Positions 11,872 through 23,187 of a stretch of 64,000 bases of DNA are shown here, piece by piece. Within the stretch, counting starts at the first letter, position 1. Each line of letters begins with the position of its first letter. A program made the translations under genes and the position numbers. The DNA is from Notholithocarpus densiflorus (Eukaryota; Streptophyta; Magnoliopsida; Fagales; Fagaceae): the NCBI GenBank assembly GCA_030021035.2, contig JARYZH020000173.1, positions 832,950-896,949 on the forward strand, read 5' to 3'. The notes beneath the pieces were generated by a model that was not told the origin of the DNA, did not search any database, and saw nothing but the letters and a program-made list of their open reading frames with translations.

Positions 11872-12717
11872 ACTCTTCCCCCAATGAAGCATGTACATCT
11901 CAAAACCATTTCTAGCAGATCACATAAACTCAAGAACACTCTCCCCAGTTAGGAAGCAGAAGATTCTTCCCTAGTGGATCAAGCATATCTAGAACATCAT
12001 CCCCATGAGGAGGCAAAAGATTCTTCCCCGATGGACCTAAGCATATTTAAACAATCCCTAGTGAAGAAGCAAAAGATTCTTCCCTAGTGGATCAAGTACA
12101 CCTAAAGTATCCCCAGTGAGGAAGCAGAAGATTCTTCCTCAACGTTCTCAGCATACCATGAAGGAAGTAGAAGATTCTTCCCCAGTGGATCACACATCTA
12201 CATAAGTTACACTACTCCTCAACGAGTCCATTTCTACTACTCCTCAGCGAGTTTCCCATCCCCAAGTAAGTCATGAAAAAGGAAAAAGATTCCTCCCCAT
12301 ACATACCTACTCCTTAGCGAGTTTTCACCACCCCTAGTGGATCCAACAATCAAGACTACTCGTGCACATATCCTCCGAGAATTGAACATGCAGGCACGGT
12401 AGAAAAAGGTGGAGATAGTGATAGAGAAAGAGACCAAGGTCAACCCAAGGCAAGAGCCTCACCAGAAAAGGTAGAGAAAGAAGTGAAGAAGACAAAAGGA
12501 GCGAGTTGTTTGTTGGGTTAGCTCAAAGAGCATCCTTGTTTGTTTTTCTTTTTCTTTTTAAGTGACTCTAGGATAGTGAGTCACTCGATATTTGCTTGCA
12601 AGTGGCAAAACAGGTTCTGGAATAGTGAACCCGTTGTTTCTCATTTCCCGAGCAATAAAGGTGGGACTTCAGACATACAAATCTCATGCATCTCTCCGGA
12701 GTTGCACCCCACCCCAT
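11872..12717 (+). mobile_element. Element H internal region, middle part with irregular repeats
   Basis: Continuation of H after the solo LTR. From about 11940 to 12300 a loosely repeated 50-60-bp motif occurs (variants of GAAGATTCTTCCC followed by AGTGGATCA), then CTACTCCTCAGCGAG variants. No coding is seen. It ends at CCCAT (12713-12717), the left copy of the target-site duplication of element M; H continues at 42581. Confidence 0.5.
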
Positions 12718-14748
12718 TGTGAGAGACCACCAAAATTGGGGTGCCTCTCAAAAAAGAGATTTGGGTACTTTTTAGGGCACCTCTCTTTTTGGGTAAGTGG
12801 TGTGGAGTCGCCACTTATTTTTTATACAAAAAATAAGAAAAACTAAATATAAAAATACATGCCTGGATTGTTTCCTTTCATTGAGATGAATGATATGTTG
12901 TATATGACAAAAACTAAATCACACAAGTTAATTTATGAAAGGATCCTTTTCTTTGTTTTTAAAAAATGCAGATATGTTGTTGTGAATAAAAATCGATTTT
13001 GATTTATAAAAAAAAAAATCAGATCTGTTTTTAAGAAATAAAAAAAAAATTAGTTTTAACTTTGCAAAAGATCAAATTTGTGTTGTGATGATAAAAAAAA
13101 AATTTAAAAAAAAAATTGATAACAAAAAAAGTCAGATCTGTTAAATGTTCAAAAATATGGAAAAGATTTTTTTTTTTTTTTTTTTTTTTTTATGAAGAGA
13201 ATCTCATTCATAAATAAATTTATGCAACCTGGACTAAACAAAACAAACAACCAACACAACAATACATGATCTCTTTCTTTATTTCAAAAATCTGCATGCA
13301 TTAAAAAAAAAATCAGATTTGTATCTAAGGAAGATACAAATCAATATATATATATTTTTTTTTTTAATAAAAAAAAATGTTCAGATTTACATCTAATGAA
13401 AGGCACAAACCAGTTTTGATTAAGGAAAATTCAGATCTACATCTAAGGAAGACGCAGATTCGTTTTATTTTGAAAAAAAATTCATATCTACATCTAAGGA
13501 AGATGCAAATATGTTTTATTTTGAAGAAAAATTCAGATCTACAACTAAGGAAGATGCAAATCCGTTTTATTTTGAAGATAAGGAGTTAATTACATGCAGA
13601 TCTTTAAAACTAAGAAAGCAAAAGGAAGATTATAGCAACAATAAAGGAATCAAGAATATATTTTCAGAAACTAAATTAGCAAGGTAGAATATGAATATTT
13701 GAAACAATTAAACATGCATCATCATGATAAGAGAAACATAAAAACAAAAGGACTAGAAAGCAACCTCTTGCATGAGCACTCTTCTACTTGAGAGAATGTT
13801 TTAGGGTTCAAAGAAATTTATGCAATTATCTTTGAAACCTAAAAACCCTAGCTTCAATAGTAAATCAGAGAGGGGATTAGAAAATATGAGCAATTTGAGA
13901 GCCTAAAAGAGTGTGCCTCCCACAGCGTAAAAAGGTCTCTTGAATTATGAGATCCAGACTCTATTTATAGAGCCTAGAAAACTCTAAAAAATAGGCTCGA
14001 AGGATTAAAATGCGAATCGAGACGCATCCTTCTGGGAAAAGGTCAAAAAGGGTGTGCCTTATCGGCACCCAAAGGAAATTGGGCCAAAGCCCAAAAGAGG
14101 GCCATTCGGCACTCCAAAAGTGCCGAATGGTACTCTTGGGCACCGAACGTACTTTCATGTTCAGGTGCGTTTTGGACTTCCTTTTTAGGTTTTCTTGAGC
14201 CAGTCTTTGCACTTAGACACATTTTCACCCGTATTCTAAGATTTTTATCTCTTTTTTGGATAATTCAGGCTTTTTTAGGAATAATTACCTTGTAGATAAA
14301 TACCCTAAAATAAATCTTGATAAAGTTTAGATTATCCACAATTTTATTGTTATCCAATCATCCATTTTATTCCTTTGCAAGCAATCCTATTTAAAACACT
14401 AATTATCAACCAATCACAAAATTATTTAATTAATTTTAATTGTTTAACAATCAATATTAATTTAAATTAATCATGCGTGATCAATTCTACCTAGACACAA
14501 TGCATGCTGACCATGCAAACTTGATCATGCGTTATCTTTCGATCCGATGGTCCGATTTGGAAATCGGACACACCATTGCGACCGTTAGAACCTCAAGATC
14601 ATTTTTATGATATGTAATGAATGAATTAATGCATGTAATGCAAGAACAAATTGATGCATGTAATACAATTATGATTTTTGGGGTACACGAATGGTCATTC
14701 CAATCATCTTCCTTGATTAAATCATGGGTGAAAAATCGAGTGTCTACA
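12718..14748 (-). repeat. 3' LTR of element M
   Basis: 2031 bp, TGTGAGAGACC ... GTGTCTACA on the plus strand (TGTAGACACTCG ... CTCTCACA in element orientation). A TATA box (CTATAAATAG, minus) is at 13971-13980. It contains four to five copies of a ~51-bp motif around TCAGATCTACATCTAAGGA at 13311-13580, one more copy than the 5' LTR. It lacks ~260 bp present in the 5' LTR at about 40505-40765. A T-run lies at ~13166-13190. Confidence 0.85.
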
Positions 14749-14850
14749 CCCATGTATACTTGATGTCTACCCCTAAAACCTTGGAACATAGCACTAGTGC
14801 CTTACCTTTTAACAAAAAATGAAAATACTTGACCTAACTGATAGCTGATG

Positions 14851-15020
14851 AACTTTGAAATGATTCTTGATAATTGAAGTGACTGAGAGACTTGGAAATG
14901 ATTCTTGATAATTGAGGTGACTGATGAACTTTGAAATGATTCTTGATAATTGAGGTGACTAATGAACTTTGAAATGATTCTTGATAATTGAAGTGACTGA
15001 GACTATGAAATGATTATTGA
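14851..15020 (-). repeat. 38-bp tandem repeat in the 3' region of element M
   Basis: Four copies of a 38-bp unit around TGAAATGATTCTTGATAATT start near 14851, 14889, 14927 and 14965, with a degenerate fifth at 15003. They lie just inside the 3' LTR and grade into the 73-bp array. Tandem repeats in the 3' untranslated region are documented for Tat/Ogre-group elements. Confidence 0.8.
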
Positions 15021-15029
15021 TAATGGAGT

Positions 15030-15506
15030 TGTCTGCGACCAAAGGACTTGATCTTGACGAAGGCGATGTCTGCGACCATGATATTGATCTTGGATACATA
15101 GGTTCTTACGACCAATGAATCTGATCTTGACTGAGGCAATGTCTGCAACCATGATATTGATCTTGGATACGTAGGTTCCTGCGACCAATGAATCTGATCT
15201 TGACTGAAGTGATGTCTGCGACCATGATATTGATCTTGGATATGTAGGTTCCTACGACCAATGAATCTGATCTTGACTGAGGTAATGTCTGGGACCATGA
15301 TATTGATCTTGGATACGTAGGTTCCTGTGATCAATGAATCTGATCTTGACTGAGGTAATGTCTGCGACCATAATATTGATCTTGGATACGTAGGTTCATG
15401 CAACCAATGAATCTGATCTTGACTGAGGTGATGTCTGCGACCATGATATTGATCTTGGATATGTAGGTTCCTGGGACCAATGAATCTGATCTTGACTGAG
15501 GTGATC
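15030..15506 (-). repeat. 73-bp tandem repeat (diverged dimer) in the 3' region of element M
   Basis: GTCTGCGACC-type unit starts occur at 15068, 15141, 15214, 15287, 15360 and 15433, an exact 73-bp spacing, with a degenerate unit from 15030. Each unit holds two related halves of ~36 bp: one with GCGACCATGATATTGATCTT and one with GACCAATGAATCTGATCTT. The minus strand stays open for 164 codons across the array although 73 is not a multiple of three, so all three frames of the unit lack stops. I treat that ORF as a by-product of the repeat. Confidence 0.85.
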
Positions 15507-15536
15507 AAGGGTTTTTCATCCTTGAAACCAAGTTGT

Positions 15537-16932
15537 TGAAGGAATTATGCATGTACGCAGCGGAAAATTAACGGATCTACTTCATTCGCAATAGATAACA
15601 TGTGCTATGTAAATTTTAGAATTTAGAACAAGAGAGTGTACCTTGAAGTGGCGAAATTCAAAACCGAAGATCAGAAGAACTTGGGAACACTTTCAATCTT
15701 CACTCCAATTCCACTTGATGCCCAAGATGTGTGGTCTCTCAATCAGTTATATGTGTATGTTCTAGAGAGAATGAAAGAGTGTTTAACACTCACATACATC
15801 CCAATTCATGTTCATACTCAAATTCTGTATGTTTCTCTCTATATAACTGATTATCTAATTAGACTAGCCATTTGGGCCTTTCCAATTTGGGCTTTAGTGT
15901 GTGGCTTGGAGTGAGACCAAAAGGGAACAAATAAGACTCTAGCTCCAATGGGCCTTGGGCTTTTCTGTCAACTCTTGACAAGTCCAAAGTTAGCATTAAT
16001 TATATTTAATACCACTATATAAATATAATTGCACTTTAGGCCTTATTAATAAATTATATCCCAAGACTTTATTGTACATGCAACCCCTTCATAAAATATT
16101 CGTAGTAACACAAAGTCATGAATGAAGACTGCCACTTTGTGAATTACTACATCTTAATCCTTGAGTACCCAGTTTAATCCTTTTAAGTTATTCGCCATAT
16201 ATTTATGAAATCCAATTTCATAAATATATACTTTAGTCTTACTAAAGTGGTTAGGCCTAACTCTTTGAATAACAAACCCATTAAACTTATCTCAATCGAC
16301 TATGAATATATTTTGTATCTTCGTTAAGAGACTATGAATTCGATCTTAAGAATATATGTTCCATCAACACTAAATGTGGTTGCCCAACATACTGAGGTTT
16401 TGACCGTTACTTTAGATCCCACTCCTAATATATCAAAGCAACCTACATTTCATGATCAGGTCCATTATTCTCTCAGGATTAAGAGTTCATGTGAATAGAA
16501 GTCGTGAGATTTATTATTCAATTAACAGTCTTTAGGAGAATAATAAATCTCACAGCGGTCCAGTTTAATATGTCTTAACTCTTAAAACATATCAACATAT
16601 CAACTAGAAGTCACCACTTCCATGATCAAGACAAATCATCTTAATTGATATGTTATAGTCTTCGCAGATGAAACGCCCAATTTCATCACTGACTACGAAC
16701 CACAATTCTGAGTTTACAAAGAACTTGTGATTTATATCTTCTGTGACTTTTCACATAAATCACATACTATGCATCTCATGGACTATATGATAATGTCCGA
16801 ATATTCATGTTACCATTATTTTAGATAATAATAAAATAACTTTATTATACACAATATTAAGTCATACATAATGTCATACATAATATCATACATAGTATCA
16901 TACAATAGGATTTAAGGGCACTAATCCCAACA
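15537..16932 (-). mobile_element. Solo LTR (copia-like family S) in the 3' region of M
   Basis: 1396 bp, TGAAGGAATTATG ... AATCCCAACA on the plus strand, flanked by GTTGT on both sides (15532-15536 and 16933-16937). It shares most of its length with the units at 24025-25319 and 49636-50090: GCGCAGCGG/ACGCAGCGG, GATCTACTTCATTCGCAAT, ACTAGAAGTC and AATAATAAATCTCAC. In minus orientation it begins TGTTGGGATTAGTG and carries a TATATAG-type TATA box near 15840. No internal coding, hence a solo LTR. One end differs by a few bases from the 24025 copy. Confidence 0.75.
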
Positions 16933-16937
16933 GTTGT

Positions 16938-17689
16938 TGCCTGCAAAATTCAAAATTTGGAATTAGTCTCTAACTGATGAGTGTTTTATTGTCCCTTTGC
17001 TTTTTGAGATGTGTGGTCTTCATTTACTCCTTCTTGATTTGAACTTTATCAAGAAAATTTTGATTGAAAAAGATATTATTTTTGAAAAAGATTTAATTTT
17101 TGAAACTTGGAAGTTTTGAAATTGAAATTTGAAATTTTGAGACTTAAGATTGTGAAAAATTGAACTTGAGATTTAAAAAAATTGAACTTGAGACTTTGAA
17201 ATTTTAAGCATAAAATATGAGGTTTGAAATTTTTTGCAACTTGAAATTTTGAAAACTGAAGGTTTGGATTTAAAAAAATTGGGCATTGAGAATGTGGAAT
17301 TTTTTGACTTTAATCCATTCCAAAAATTTTCACCATTTCTCTTTCTTTCTTTCTTTCTTTTTTTTTTTTTGGGAGTTGATAAGTCAACTTAGTTGAGTTT
17401 AAGTATGGGGACCGAATTTTTGGGGCCCCACCTTTCCTTGTCTCTCTCTTTTTCTTCTTCCTTCATCTTTTCTTCCATCATGAACACTATTCACCTTCTT
17501 CTTCCACTTAATTTTTCTTCTTCTTCTTCTCATCATTTCTTCTCAAAAAGAACACTTTTCTAAGCTTCTCAACCTTCCCTCATCCATCTCCCTCAATATT
17601 TCTTTAGATCCTTGTGTTTTTGAGCACTTTTGCCACACACCCATTTTTGGTGAAACCCATTTTTTAAATCCATTTTTCTTTGCCTCAAC
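16938..17689. other. Non-coding part of M's 3' region
   Basis: AT-rich, with a run of near-repeats of TTGAAATTT/GAACTTGAGA at ~17050-17300, a TTTC/T run at 17340-17372 and a CT-rich tract at 17440-17560 (TCTTCTTC). The CT-rich tract sits just upstream of the plus-strand PMD gene, as plant 5' UTRs often do. No gene is seen. Confidence 0.5.
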
Positions 17690-20484
17690 ATTGCTTCTTC
17701 TTCCAATGGATCATCTTTTCTTACTTTTCATGGTAAGAAATATGATCCAACATTTGATTGGCATGATGAGGAAGGGCTTCTTCAAGACCCTAGGACCCAT
17801 GCTCCATATTGTCATGTAGACACCAAGGTGAGCTTTTCTTTGGTTTCTTTGCTTGGAAAAATGTTGTTTCATGTTTCATTGAAAATTTGATGGTGAGATA
17901 TTGTCATTTGGTTGTGTGTTCTTGTTGAAATTTGGGGCATTGTATGATTGATGATGTTGTAATGTTGGCTTTGGAGCATTCTTAAAGTGTTATTTTTTAT
18001 CATGGTGCAATTTGGAAAATGTTGGTGGCTTATGGGATTTTGGCAAAAAGGGTGAATTGTGATGTTGTTGGATGAATTGTGGTTTAGATTTTGGCATTGT
18101 GAAAAATTTGTGTTGTGGGCTTGCATGAATGTGTTCACGATGCATATGGGAAAAGTTTGTTGGCATGTGTAAACTTTGTTTTATGGACATGGCAAAATTT
18201 TGTGGGTATGTGATGTTGATTCATGGGAAATTTTTGTGGTTATGATTTTGGCTATGTGAGAATTTACTTGTTGTGCATGGATATGTAGGAAATCGTTTGT
18301 TGGCTATCTTGGTCATGTAGGAATTTATTTATGCATGGTTATGGAAAAAAATTTGGTAGTTGTGTATGGACATGAAAAATTTTGATGGTGGTGAAATTTT
18401 TGGTGGGGCATTGATTTTTTGTTGTGGTGGGGTATTGATTTTTTTGTTGTGAACAATTTTTGGTCATGCGGGTTTTGGTTTAGGAAAAGTTTTGGTCATG
18501 TGGTTGTGGTCATGAAAAAAAAAATTGTTGGACATGTGGTTTTTTATGGGAGTTTTTTTTTTGGACATGTGGTTGTGGTCATGGAAATGATGAGCTCAAC
18601 TTTTGTGTTGCAGAGCCTCAAGAGTCGAGGCAGTCTCCAAATGTTGAAAAGCGCATGGGCAGCATTATCTCCTAACATCAAAAACATCATCACTGAAGCG
18701 GGCTTTGGTACTTTCTTCGAAGCTCTATTAAATCAAGAGACACATGAATACAAGGATCTTCAGTTACTTCTTGCCCTGGCAGAGCACTTCTGGGACACTA
18801 CATGTACCTTCCATTTTCTAGGCATTAGTGAGGTAATGTTGACACCATATGACTTCTCTGTTATCGCCGGTCTGAGGTTGGTGGTGAAAGAATTCGTGTC
18901 AATGATTCTCTTACTTCAACTGAACTCCAAAAACTTCTAGGTGTAGTGCATTCTAGAATGAGGAGTAACAATATTCCTTTGTCTTGGCTATGTGAGAATA
19001 TTCCCCATTGTGATACTGTGGCAAAAGGTGCCCGCATGTTCATACTTCTTTTCATTGGAACTTTCTTGTGTCCGGATTTAGGTAGTCCTATGAATTTGCG
19101 TTACTTGTGGAGCTTGAGAAAAATTGAGCAAATTTGGAATTATGACTGGGGCGGTATGGCTTATGCTACTATGTTGCATTTCATGACTCAACTTTCTAGG
19201 CGGAGCCTTTCAAGCTTAGGGAGGGCTCCATTTGTATGGTAGGTGAGGTTTGAAATTTTTGGCTATGTAGGTTTTTGGAAAATTTTTGGGCTGGATTGTA
19301 ATGGACGGTTATCTTGGCTATGTGTGGTAATGGTGTCGTGAATTTTTTTAGGTTTGGATGTATGAATACTTTGGAGTTGGTCCCAAAATCCAAGAGGAGG
19401 TTATTGGCATTTTTCCTAGATTTCTCCGTTGGTTCCCAAGCACCATTTGCCGATGCCCTCCAGGTGTTCTTTGGAAATTTGGTGCTTGGTGATTGACAAT
19501 TTGACTGCTGATGATGTGAGTCATTTCTCCCCCTCTCTTTTTTCTTTTGAATCTTTGGTACCTGGTTATGGCTTGGTCTTTTCTCATTCTAGGTTCCTTT
19601 GTGATTTTAAGATGTCTTTAGATCCTTGGGCTAGATGTGAGGGGTATGCAGAGTGTGAGCAGGCTTTAGAGATGAATGGCTATCAGGTATTGTTTGAATG
19701 TAGGCATGGAAGGTATTGGTATCTTGGTGATCAGGTGTTGCCCCAAGTTCATCATGAGTATTCTCCTACAACAATTCCAATTCCTCCTTGTCCCTCCATT
19801 TGGTTGGCTGACTTTTTGGCCGATGAAGAGATTGGTTGGGCCCGTGATGGCTATATCTTGCAGGATTAGAAGGGGATTATTCTAAATTCATTCGAACTCA
19901 TCTGCAAGGTTGCTTGGCTGGCATAACGGTACTTCTCTTCCCTTCTAAAGTCAAATTTTCATTTTGCATGTTCCTTTTCCATATTTTTGCTTAGCAACAA
20001 AATTTGCATGTTGGATTTTCAGCCTCCATCTTTTGAAGGAGAGGAAGGGGGAGAGGAAGAGGAAGAGGAAGAGATTCCCTCTCCTTACCATGCTGGTAGC
20101 TCTTCTAGTTCCTTCATGGAGACTTATCCCCATTTTCCGGCATGGCAATATGATGTGATGAATCCTGATGGAACGTATAATTCCATGCCTTTGAATAGGC
20201 CAGAGCACACACCAAACGTTCCTTGGCCCGATCTGGTATGTTCTTGCATTTTTATTTCTTTGTCCTTATTTCTTCTTGGCTTATTGAATGGCTCATGATC
20301 TGGTAGATTTATGCTTCAGGTTGATGTGGATCTTATGGAGGAAAGCATGCGAATGATTAGAGGCTTGCAATCGTTGGCTCGTACTTAGTCCTCCCAATAT
20401 GTGCGAAATACTAAAGGCGGCTCTTCTAGAGGTGGGTCAAGGAGATCCTCACGCAGGCAGACCCGGAGTCCCAATGATGCTTGA
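17690..20484 (+). pseudogene. Six-exon plant mobile domain (PMD) gene, antisense inside element M
   Basis: Exons by splice signals: 17690-17827 (donor GTGAGC), 18614-~19242 (acceptor TGTTGCAG, donor GTGAGG), 19352-19515 (acceptor TTTTAG, donor GTGAGT), 19612-~19928 (donor GTACTT), 20023-20235 (acceptor TTTTCAG, donor GTATGT) and 20320-20484 (acceptor GCTTCAG). Exon 1 encodes KKYDPTFDWHDEEGLLQDP, exon 2 FWDTTCTFHF and VMLTPYDF, the PMD signature, then MFILLFIGTFLCPD and GGMAYATMLHFM. Exon 5 has a Glu run and exon 6 an SRG/RRS-rich tail. Breaks: the start codon seems to be ATT at 17690-17692, a 1-bp frameshift lies near 18880, another near 19440, another near 19872, and TAGs are at 19240-19242 and 20386-20388. 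PMD proteins act in nuclear silencing and transcription; TE-borne copies are known. The gene lies between pol and the 3' LTR in opposite orientation, so its introns are not removable from sense M RNA. Confidence 0.8.
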
Positions 20485-21309
20485 CTTGTATTTTTAAATT
20501 TTCCTGCAAAACAAAAGGAAGTATTCCTTAGACAATCTTGTACTACATTCCATGTTTAGCCCTTTGTCCTTGGAATCGCTTTGGATCATGTAGAAACTTT
20601 AACTGAGACAAGTTTAGAATTCACCTGATGAGATCTTGTAGTACTAATTTAAACTTATCCTGATTGGCTCTGATGAAATCTACACTTACTTGAATGAGGC
20701 GGAGCCGAATGCCCCTAGTTTAAAATGAATGCATGATTTTTTTTGGAAAAAAAATGATAATGGTGGTTTTTTTTTTTTTTTTTTGAAAATGAATGAGACA
20801 TGGGCGAATGCCCCTAGTTTGTATTCTGAATTCATGAGTCTTGGAAAAAATCTTGATTTTGATCAATTTTTGAAAACAATGATGTAAGTGATGATTTTTG
20901 AAAACAAGTGAGATAGGCACGTCAGAATGCCCCAGTTTGACCAAAAACAAATCTTTTTGAGTGTTAAATGATCCTAAAAAAAATGTCCGAGAACACAAAA
21001 TTGCATGTAATTGCATGGACGTACGATGGTCGAGCTGGGTGCCACTTGGCACTTGGTTACACCATGACGCTTATGTCGTGGTGGGCCGACTCCTCACGCT
21101 TTTCCAATGTGTGTTTTGTGTTTTCTTGTTTTATGAAAAATATTTTCTTCGTTTGTGATCATGAAACACTCTCCTAATCAGCTACAAACTCTCTGAAACC
21201 TATTTCAAACCTGATTAAGCACTGGTGTAGCTTATATAAATGATTTCTCTTGCAACAAATCTCTGCATCAAGGTTAGCAAAACACAATAATCACAAGAAA
21301 AAGTCATCC
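20485..21309. other. Spacer between the two antisense genes of M
   Basis: No coding. The phrase GAATGCCCC(TAGTTT) recurs at about 20708, 20805 and 20926 in a degenerate ~100-120-bp repeat with T-runs (20767-20784). A short segment before 21310 would be the 5' UTR of the next ORF. I see no distinct promoter element. Confidence 0.4.
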
Positions 21310-22557
21310 ATGGCTAGCAATCACAACTTTTCTCATTCAACAATTCATGATATCAACAGATGGGTTCATAGCTTTGATTTCAGTACCAAGACCAATTTTA
21401 CAGCCTACAAACTAGAGGGAATTAAGGCTCTGAGGAGTGTCAAAATCAAATGGGATTTTCTTTGTGATACTGTGAAATTCTGGGATCCCGAAGATCATGT
21501 GTTTCGGTTCAACACTGCTGAACTTTGTTCGACAATTGAAGAATTTTCCGCTATCCTGGGCTATGATCCAAGCAAAAAATCTGTAGCGGTTTCTTGTGAT
21601 TCCAGGCATAAGGAATTTTTTTCTGATGCTCTCGGTCTTCCTACTTCCATCACCAGTAGTATGATTGAAGGACATATGGTGAATCTTCATGCAATTATTT
21701 CCAAGATGATTGACAAATGCACCTATAGAGTGGTTGACAATATGCAGAAAAACTTTGGCTTGGCCTTATGCTTCATGGGAAAACTTTTGCTTTGCTCTGG
21801 AAGACGTGGCTTTGTGGATGCTCTAGCCATAAGTGTGGTGAATCAAATCAGGGATGGTGATAATCCTGTTTCTTTGCTCTTGGCAAAAACTCTTCTAAGA
21901 CTGGATGTTGTATTTCATGGTAGAGAATCTCAAAACTTCCTAGGGAGTCCTTTGACTTTGTAGATATGGCTAATGGAGTGACTGGATATGATTGCTAAGC
22001 CTACAATTGGTAATTATGGACCTAGCATTTTTCTTAGTAGGATCATAATTAAAACTGAGTGTCAAACCGAAAGTGATTGGGTGAAGTTCTTGAAAAAGAA
22101 ATCTAGTACCTCAATCCAATGGGATTGTTATTGGTGGAAGTGCCCACCCCTTCTACTACGGTCTTCAAGATCAGACCACATCTTCCTTGTTAGGTTGCGG
22201 AGGGCAACTTTCTACAAGGGAGACAGACTCTTGATGCAATTTAAATATGAGCAAGGAATGCCGGGTGGTGAAAGAAGAAGACCTTTCACCCCTGTGGACA
22301 CAAAACCTACTTCTATACAGAACATGTTGTTGGGATTGGAGATGGCTAACAAAGTGGACCAAATTTTTGTCAAGGTTCACTTTCACAGGATGACCACAGA
22401 ATGCCCTAACTGGTCGATAAACAAGATTGTTGACAAGGAAGTTGAGATGGTTGCTATGAGAAAACAGTTTCTCAGAGACAACCGAGAAAGACACGATGAA
22501 AACAACTATGAATTCAAAAGAAGGGACAAGAATGATGAAGTACCTAACACAGAATAA
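21310..22557 (+). pseudogene. DUF7745-like (PMD-related) ORF, antisense inside element M
   Basis: A single long frame from ATG at 21310 reads MASNHNFSH, IHDINRWVHSFDFSTK, FWDPEDHVFRFNTAELC, TIEEFSAILGYDPSKKSVAV and GLPTSITSSMIEGHMVNLHA, then after stops WDCYWWKCPPLLL, RRATFYKGDRLLMQF and a charged C-terminus ending at 22557. The TAELCPTIEEFSAILGYDPSKKSV-type block is what I recall from plant proteins annotated with DUF7745, often TE-associated. A TAG at 21961-21963 and a TGA at 21976-21978 interrupt the same frame. About 415 codons, no intron needed. Function unknown. It lies head-to-tail after the PMD gene and antisense to pol, whose end is at 23188. Confidence 0.7.
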
Positions 22558-23187
22558 ATCAGTAATCAACAGAAAGAGAAAAGACTGAAGACAAAGTGAC
22601 CTTCATATTTTTGGCCTTGAACACGTTTACTTAGAAGTTGATGTAAAAACTCTTATGTTTAGGAATTATTTAGGACTTGCAGGTTAAGGGTTCTATTTTA
22701 GGTGTAGGTTTTTGAGGTTTGGTTTGTTATTTTATGGTTTGGCTTAGGGTTTGGATTTTTGAGGTTTGGTTTGGTTTTTTATGGTTTGATTTAGGGTTTG
22801 GGTCCTTGAATTTTGTGTAATGACATAGTTTAATGGAATGGTTGAATTTTTGAAAATTTTGGTTGATGGACAAATGGTGGTTTTGGGAAATTGTGACTGG
22901 ACCAATGCATGGTTGCCTACGTACCCCCTTGGTAGAAGGATCAGGTCATCATGTAGTTCATTGATTTTTTATTTGCCTTAATTTTTGCCTAGGCCGCCCT
23001 TTCGGGTTTTCAACCTAGTAGGCTCTCTCACTTTCTCTCTCTCTTTTTCAACCTACCTCTTTTTTTCTTTTTATTTGAAATTTGGCTCTAATTTTTTCCT
23101 AGACCGCCCTTTCAAGTTTTAAAAACCTAGGAAGGGAAATTGCATAATTTACAACCACTTCAGACGTTGTGTTTTTAGACTATCACC
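22558..23187. other. Spacer between DUF7745-like ORF and the integrase end
   Basis: Non-coding on both strands. Around 22715-22805 a GGTTTGG/TTAGGGTTTGG phrase repeats. CCGCCCTTTC with CTAG flanks occurs at about 22993 and 23103. The two convergent units (plus ORF ending at 22557, minus pol ending at 23188) leave about 630 bp. Confidence 0.4.

Noticed and set aside
15014..15508. 164-codon minus ORF
   Set aside because: It lies wholly within the 73-bp tandem array and simply translates the repeat in rotating frames.
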